Assembly (NCBI GenBank): GCA_026770615.1
Contig: MU631720.1
Span: 13,120-23,137, forward strand
Reading direction: 5' to 3'
DNA length: 10,018 nt
Source: Pavlovales sp. CCMP2436
Taxonomy: Eukaryota; Haptophyta; Pavlovophyceae; Pavlovales
The notes below the pieces were generated by a model. It was not told where the DNA came from, made no database searches, and saw only the letters and a list, made by a program, of their open reading frames with translations. Position 1 is the stretch's first letter. Each line of letters starts with the position of its first letter. Both the position numbers and the translations under genes were made by a program. This document shows positions 6,596 to 10,018 of the stretch, piece by piece.

Positions 6596-7090
6596 TATGT
6601 TATGTTATGATGCCACTTCTACCGCCTGGGGCGCAGTTTCTGCGTCCAGGTGGCCCCGGGTGTCAGCGTCTGAGCGACTCTGTTGAGTTCCGGCGTCACC
6701 TTGCGGTGATACCAAAGCGCCGACAAAGCTCCGAAGCAGGTGATTTCGTTTCGGGTTTGGCCGAAGATAGGTTCCACTGCGGTGTCTCGCCCCACGCAGC
6801 GACGCAGTCCACAATACTCCACATTGCTCCGCATGACAGTGTAAGTCATCAGGTATCCCATTGCATTGCCGAAGCACGCACGCAGATGCAAGTTGCGATA
6901 TGGAAGGTCGTCGGATCGAGGGCTGTCAGATGTTAGCACTGGATGGTCCGGGATCCGGGAAGAGCGTCCGGCGTCGGGCGTCGGTTGCTTTGGCGGTGGG
7001 AGATCGGCGGTGGTACTGCGTCCGCTTTGGCGTCCGGAACTCGGCTTCACCTTGTGGCCGGAAAGCACGTGCGGCTCCGTCTGCTGCGCG
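6596..7090 (-). mobile_element. 495-bp retroposon insertion, minus orientation, with pentanucleotide tail
   Basis: The block between the two 15-bp repeats begins on the + strand with TATGTTATGTTATGATG. Read on the minus strand this is a 3' tail of ATAAC repeats, so the element inserted in reverse. It carries a minus-strand frame open from its 5' edge (7089) to a TAG at 6619-6621, about 23 bp before the tail. That architecture, a coding end then a short UTR then a simple-repeat tail, fits a 5'-truncated LINE-type copy. It lies 12 bp after the FAHD1-like stop codon, so its insertion may have altered that gene's 3' UTR. Confidence 0.65.
6619..7089 (-). pseudogene. Partial reading frame inside the retroposon, unrecognised
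   Basis: The frame gives about 156 residues with no Met at its 5' edge, as expected for truncation. It reads through a Ser-, Pro- and Arg-rich start, then YLMTYTVMRSNVEYCGLRRC, then ALWYHRKVTPELNRV and ends TPGATWTQKLRPRR. I do not recognise a family. It may be the C-terminus of the element's ORF2 protein, but I see no zinc-knuckle, RT or endonuclease motif, and a chance open frame in GC-rich DNA is possible. Confidence 0.35.
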
Positions 7091-7105
7091 TGCGGTCCAA
7101 CATGT
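7091..7105 (+). repeat. 15-bp direct repeat, right copy (target-site duplication)
   Basis: Exact second copy of 6581-6595. The bases on the outer side of the two repeats differ (AATC before the left copy, GGGC after the right one), so the match is confined to the insertion junctions. Confidence 0.8.
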
Positions 7106-7597
7106 GGGCACTTAAACTTCTGAATTCTGTCAGAACTCTAAGTAAATCGATGCCGTGGTTTCATGCCAACTAAGTCTAGGTGCTCATACTTATTGTGACA
7201 GTGTCAAACTGTCAATCAGCGTCGAGTCAGTCAAGTCGGGCGACTCAGCGAATCTGAGTTCTGACAGCTGGACGACCAGATCACGCTTTCAGTTACAGTG
7301 TGGGTGGGGAAATTGGCGCGGAAAAAGCGATGGTCCGTACTAGCACCCAACTCGTCGAAACAGGGCCGGGGCGGGGGCAAATCGACCCATGGAGTTTTGC
7401 GAGTTCCCAACCGGACGACCGCGATTTTTGGATGGTGAGTTTTGTAGGCAGCGGGGCCCGGGCTGGCATACGCTCAGGCTGTGGGGCCCATCACCTTGCG
7501 CGGCTTGGTGCTCTCAGCGATCACTGTCAGGAGTGAGACCGCCTTGTCCGCTTTCTGGAGCAGCGCCGAGACCCTATGTTGTAGTCTTATATGTGAT
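7106..7597. other. Stretch without supported gene
   Basis: About 490 bp contain only short overlapping open frames with no motif I recognise. A GGTGAGTTTTG at 7434-7444 resembles a 5' splice site but no matching exon pair is evident. A 7-bp inverted repeat lies at 7196-7214. Confidence 0.4.
7196..7214. repeat. Small inverted repeat
   Basis: TGACAGT and ACTGTCA are perfect inverted copies separated by GTCAA. The stem is short; it could be a binding site for a dimeric factor or chance. Confidence 0.5.
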
Positions 7598-7739
7598 TGA
7601 CCGGTCATGACCGAAGGTCCGTCAGGCCTGACCGAAGATCCGTTAGATCTATATAATTTTGACCGATACATTTTGACCGGTGACCGGTCAAATAGTACTG
7701 GTAACCGATCATATAGATATATAAATATGTGTTTGACCT
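7598..7739. promoter_or_regulatory. Cluster of TGACCG motifs
   Basis: TGACCG begins at 7598, 7608, 7629, 7660, 7674 and 7681 on the + strand, with inverted copies (CGGTCA) at 7602-7607 and 7685-7690 and a variant TGACCT at 7734. Two of them head 21-bp near-tandem units, 7608-7628 and 7629-7649, identical at 17 of 21 positions. The density in 142 bp is far above chance. Candidates are an array of transcription-factor sites or the subterminal repeats of a DNA transposon; the sequence does not decide between them. Confidence 0.7.
7647..7718. repeat. Nested palindrome centred at 7682
   Basis: The inner arms TTTGACCGGT (7672-7681) and ACCGGTCAAA (7683-7692) are perfect inverted copies around a single G. 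An outer pair, ATCTATAT (7647-7654) and ATATAGAT (7711-7718), is placed almost exactly symmetrically about the same centre. The region between inner and outer arms is only partly complementary. Confidence 0.8.
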
Positions 7740-7882
7740 GTATGAGAAAATAGACATGTTTATGTACAGCGATTTAGATTGATATATGATTATATATATC
7801 GCAAGCTTTTAGATCGATCAAGGACAATTTTATCACATCTGACTTAGAACTACCATTATCTATGGCTTACAGGCCTAGACCC

Positions 7883-7938
7883 AGTGCATATATATATGGA
7901 TATATATATGGATATATATATCTATATATATATGCACT
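7883..7938. repeat. 56-bp near-perfect AT-rich palindrome
   Basis: The outer arms AGTGCATATATATAT (7883-7897) and its inverse (7924-7938) match fully. Inner bases also pair to the centre between 7910 and 7911, apart from the central G-G and the 7898/7923 pair, which would be G-U in RNA. It can extrude as a cruciform or fold as a long RNA hairpin. It lies about 160 bp beyond the stop codon of the minus-strand gene to its right. The open frame through it encodes only repeated Ile, Tyr, Met and Asp, and is not a gene. Confidence 0.9.
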
Positions 7939-8100
7939 CAGCCCGAGCCCCTGCGCCCCGACCCGATTGGGCCGGTCCTAGTCGCGCCTCGCTCGCACCG
8001 ACGACGCGCCCCACGGCTGCGGCCGCCCTACTGGCCCCTCCGACTCCAGCAGCTCCGGTGCCTGCGCGGCCTCGCCATCCTTCTTCACGCCCGCTGACAC
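7939..8100. other. GC-rich spacer, likely 3' UTR of the minus-strand gene
   Basis: This 162-bp C-rich stretch lies between the AT palindrome and the stop codon at 8101-8103. I see no gene. It probably contains the 3' UTR of the minus-strand gene, though no polyadenylation signal is obvious. Confidence 0.4.
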
Positions 8101-10018
8101 TTAGCCCCTCGCTCGGCCCCGCGCCTGGCTCTTGCCTCTGCGCCCGCGCCCCGCGCCCGGCCGCCACACACCGCGCCCAGCCCCCGAGTCCTGCGCCTCG
8201 CGCCCCTCGATGCCATTAGGTTTGTCGTCCTCGCCCTCGCCGACACTCGCGATTGCCGCAGCCGCGCGCCGCGCGGCCACGGCAGCCGCCGGGTCTTTCC
8301 TCACCGCCACCCACGAGCGCGTGCGGCCGTAGTCGGCAGCGAGAAGCTTCTGTGTCCAAATGTGCCCGGTAGTCGAGCCCACCTCGTCGGGGTACCAGAC
8401 CTGGTAATCCACCTCGATGCCACGCCGTTTGCCCTTGAAGTTGCCGAGCGCCCAGCCTGCGTACAAAAGTGGGTCACAGCTGTGTCTGAGCGGAGGAAGA
8501 TGCGCGAACGCAGGACGAGAAGAAAAAGGGTCAGCACACCTGTCGTGAAGATGTGCATGATCTTAACGTCGGGCGCGCCGAGGCCAGCCTTGTCGAACGT
8601 GGGCATAGCATTAATCGTCAGCCAGCTGGGCGTGCCGTCGAAGGCGCCGACTTGCGCGAAGAGCGCCTCTAGAGCGCCTTCCTCCTCCTCCTCCTCCTCG
8701 TCGTCGTCGCCAGCTTCGTTACCGCCTGCTGGCGCGTTGCCTACCTGCTCGTCCTCCTCCTCGCCAGAGCTCCCCCCAGACGACTCGAGCACTTCGATTG
8801 CGCGCCGCGAAATGGCACGCGCGTTGCGCTTGCACGGGCGCAGCCCAGAGAATGACTTGGAGGGGTTGCGCCTGGCGCTGCTCGAGAAGAGCTGCAGAGC
8901 CTCACCGATAAGCTGGTCGAAGATGCCTTTAGGCGACGAAAGCGCGGGCCCGTTGAGCTTGATCTCCTGCAGGTCGCACGCCATGGCGACCTTCATGCGG
9001 TTGCGCAGATTGGTTTTGATCTGGCCGAGCGTGGAGATGCCGCGCTCGGCGCAGGAGGTGGTGAGCGCCTGCACGAGGCCGAGGGTGCACAGCTCGCACA
9101 AGTCGGCTAGGTCATAGCTCGCGCGGCGCGCGTAGAGATGTGCCCGCGCGATCTCGTCGGTCACCTCCTTGCGCTCGTGCTCCGGGGCGGACGCAGCGCT
9201 CCCGCGTAGCTGCACGATGAGGCTCTTGGCGCGCCCGAACTGCTCGCGCACCTGCGCCGCGCGCACAATCGGCGTGAACGACTTGCCACCAGGGGAGAAG
9301 AGAGACTTGCCGTAGTGCTCAAGTAGCACCTCGAGCTGGGGGGCACCGTACGCGCCGATGCGGACGGTGTATTCGATGTCCGTCTCGCCCAGGCTGATGG
9401 TGGGCAGCTCGCCCATGTCGAGACACTCGAAAGCCTCAAGGAAGGCATCCTGCATGGAGTTATCAGAAAGGGGGCAGCGCGCAGGGTAACTCTGTCAGCC
9501 AGCAGGCAGGGGCGCAGGGTAAGTGAGGCACGCGCGCAGCGCAGGGCGAGGCTCGCGCGCGCATCGCACCTGCGGGAAGCGAGTGGAGAGCGCATCAATG
9601 TGCGACTTGGCGTAGGTCCGCATCACGCGCTGCATACTCTCCCATTCCTCTAAGTCGAACACTGTCTAGCGCTCGTAGATGTTGAGCACACCCCTACGAG
9701 TTGAAGCCGAGGCGGCAGCGGCGGCGGCGAGGAGCGGCGCCTTGAGCCTCTGCATGCGGATGCCGCCCGGGAACTTGTCGGCGGGCATGCCGAGGTAGGT
9801 CGCGGCGAGGCCATCCTGCGTCGCCTTCACTGCGGCGCGCATCAGCTTGTATTTGAGGTGGTCAACCTGTAGCATCTTGCTGAGCAGGCAGAGCTTCTCC
9901 GTGATGTCGGCGAAGTAGGCGGCGATGACGATGAAGCGCGCGCGCATGATGAGGTTGAGACGCTCCTGGTCACGCTCCTCCTCGTACTCTAAAGCTAGCG
10001 CGAGGATGCTCTGGTGCA
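8101..10018 (-). CDS. hAT-transposase-like protein with C-terminal Tudor/chromo-like segment (partial, spliced)
   Basis: Proposed exons on the minus strand are 10018-9570 (5' end outside the window), 9449-8540 and 8456-8101. Exon 1 contains AYFADITEKLCLLSKMLQ and a Gly-rich stretch. The next has LEHYGK, then at 9056-8946 SCAERGISTLGQIKTNLRNRM and EIKLNGP, which matches the hAT C-terminal dimerisation signature (ER-S--IKT-LRNRM). An acidic Glu/Asp tract follows at about 8765-8676. The last exon reads GWALGNFKGKRRG, YQVWYP, LAADYG and SWVAV, a layout like Tudor or chromo-type modules attached to such proteins in algae. It ends in a basic Gly-Arg tail. An in-frame TAG at 9666-9668 interrupts exon 1, so this may be a pseudogene, or an exon boundary is missed. 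The catalytic N-terminal half is not visible. It could be a live element or a domesticated gene. Confidence 0.7.
8457..8539 (-). other. 83-bp GT-AG intron
   Basis: On the minus strand the donor is ACAG/GTGTGC at 8540/8539 and the acceptor is a pyrimidine-rich tract ending TACGCAG at 8457. Removing it joins HIFTT to GWALGNF in phase 1. The two exons are in different frames without splicing, and 83 is not a multiple of three, so splicing is needed to link the dimerisation region to the C-terminal module. Confidence 0.8.
9450..9569 (-). other. 120-bp GT-AG intron
   Basis: The donor is CCGCAG/GTGCGA at 9570/9569. The acceptor follows a tract CCCCCTTTCTGATAACTCC and ends CATGCAG at 9450. Removal joins STRFPQ to DAFLEAFE in phase 0, as expected for hAT-like proteins with an R-FP then AF pattern. 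An in-frame TGA inside the segment argues against retention. Confidence 0.75.

Noticed and set aside
7434..7444. Splice donor GGTGAGTTTTG indicating a spliced host gene in 7106-7597
   Set aside because: No upstream coding exon with recognisable content and no matching acceptor that improves any frame were found.
7884..8219. Plus-strand frame beginning with repeated Tyr, Met, Asp and Ile
   Set aside because: It is translation of the AT palindrome followed by C-rich spacer; the protein is low complexity throughout.
8362..9117. 251-codon plus-strand frame with a poly-Ser run
   Set aside because: The Ser run is the antisense of the acidic Glu/Asp tract in the hAT-like gene, which has recognisable motifs and frame-consistent introns.

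Overview
The window looks like a piece of a GC-rich eukaryotic nuclear genome, most plausibly from a microalga or other protist. I do not assign a taxon. The evidence is a Ty1/copia polyprotein, two candidate non-LTR insertions with direct flanking repeats, GT-AG introns that restore reading frames in one gene, a FAHD1-type enzyme and a probable HAPSTR1/C16orf72-type protein. There is no bacterial operon organisation.

Positions 1-2994 hold the 3' part of a decayed copia retrotransposon on the + strand: reverse transcriptase, then RNase H, then a polypurine tract and a candidate 3' LTR starting TGTTAG at 1958. Two in-frame stops and a perfect 53-bp tandem duplication in the RT active-site region break the coding frame. 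Positions 3031-3324 are an abruptly AT-rich island with an unrecognised open frame. Positions 3436-4724 look like a 5'-truncated non-LTR element. It carries a post-RT domain with a D...ExK nuclease-like signature, an RGG tail and a repeat-rich 3' UTR, and is possibly bounded by a 9-bp direct repeat.

The middle is the host-gene core. Two divergent genes sit 98 bp apart: a HAPSTR1/C16orf72-like gene on the minus strand (5229-5795) and a FAHD1-type fumarylacetoacetate-hydrolase-family gene on the plus strand (5894-6568). A 495-bp insertion flanked by a perfect 15-bp direct repeat lies 12 bp after the FAHD1-like stop.

Positions 7106-8100 have no supportable gene. They contain a cluster of TGACCG motifs organised around a near-perfect palindrome, and a separate 56-bp AT palindrome. 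From 8101 to the right edge a minus-strand gene encodes the C-terminal half of a hAT-transposase-like protein with a dimerisation signature, an acidic tract and a C-terminal Tudor/chromo-like segment. Two introns are visible, and one in-frame stop may mean it is a pseudogene or that an exon boundary is unresolved.
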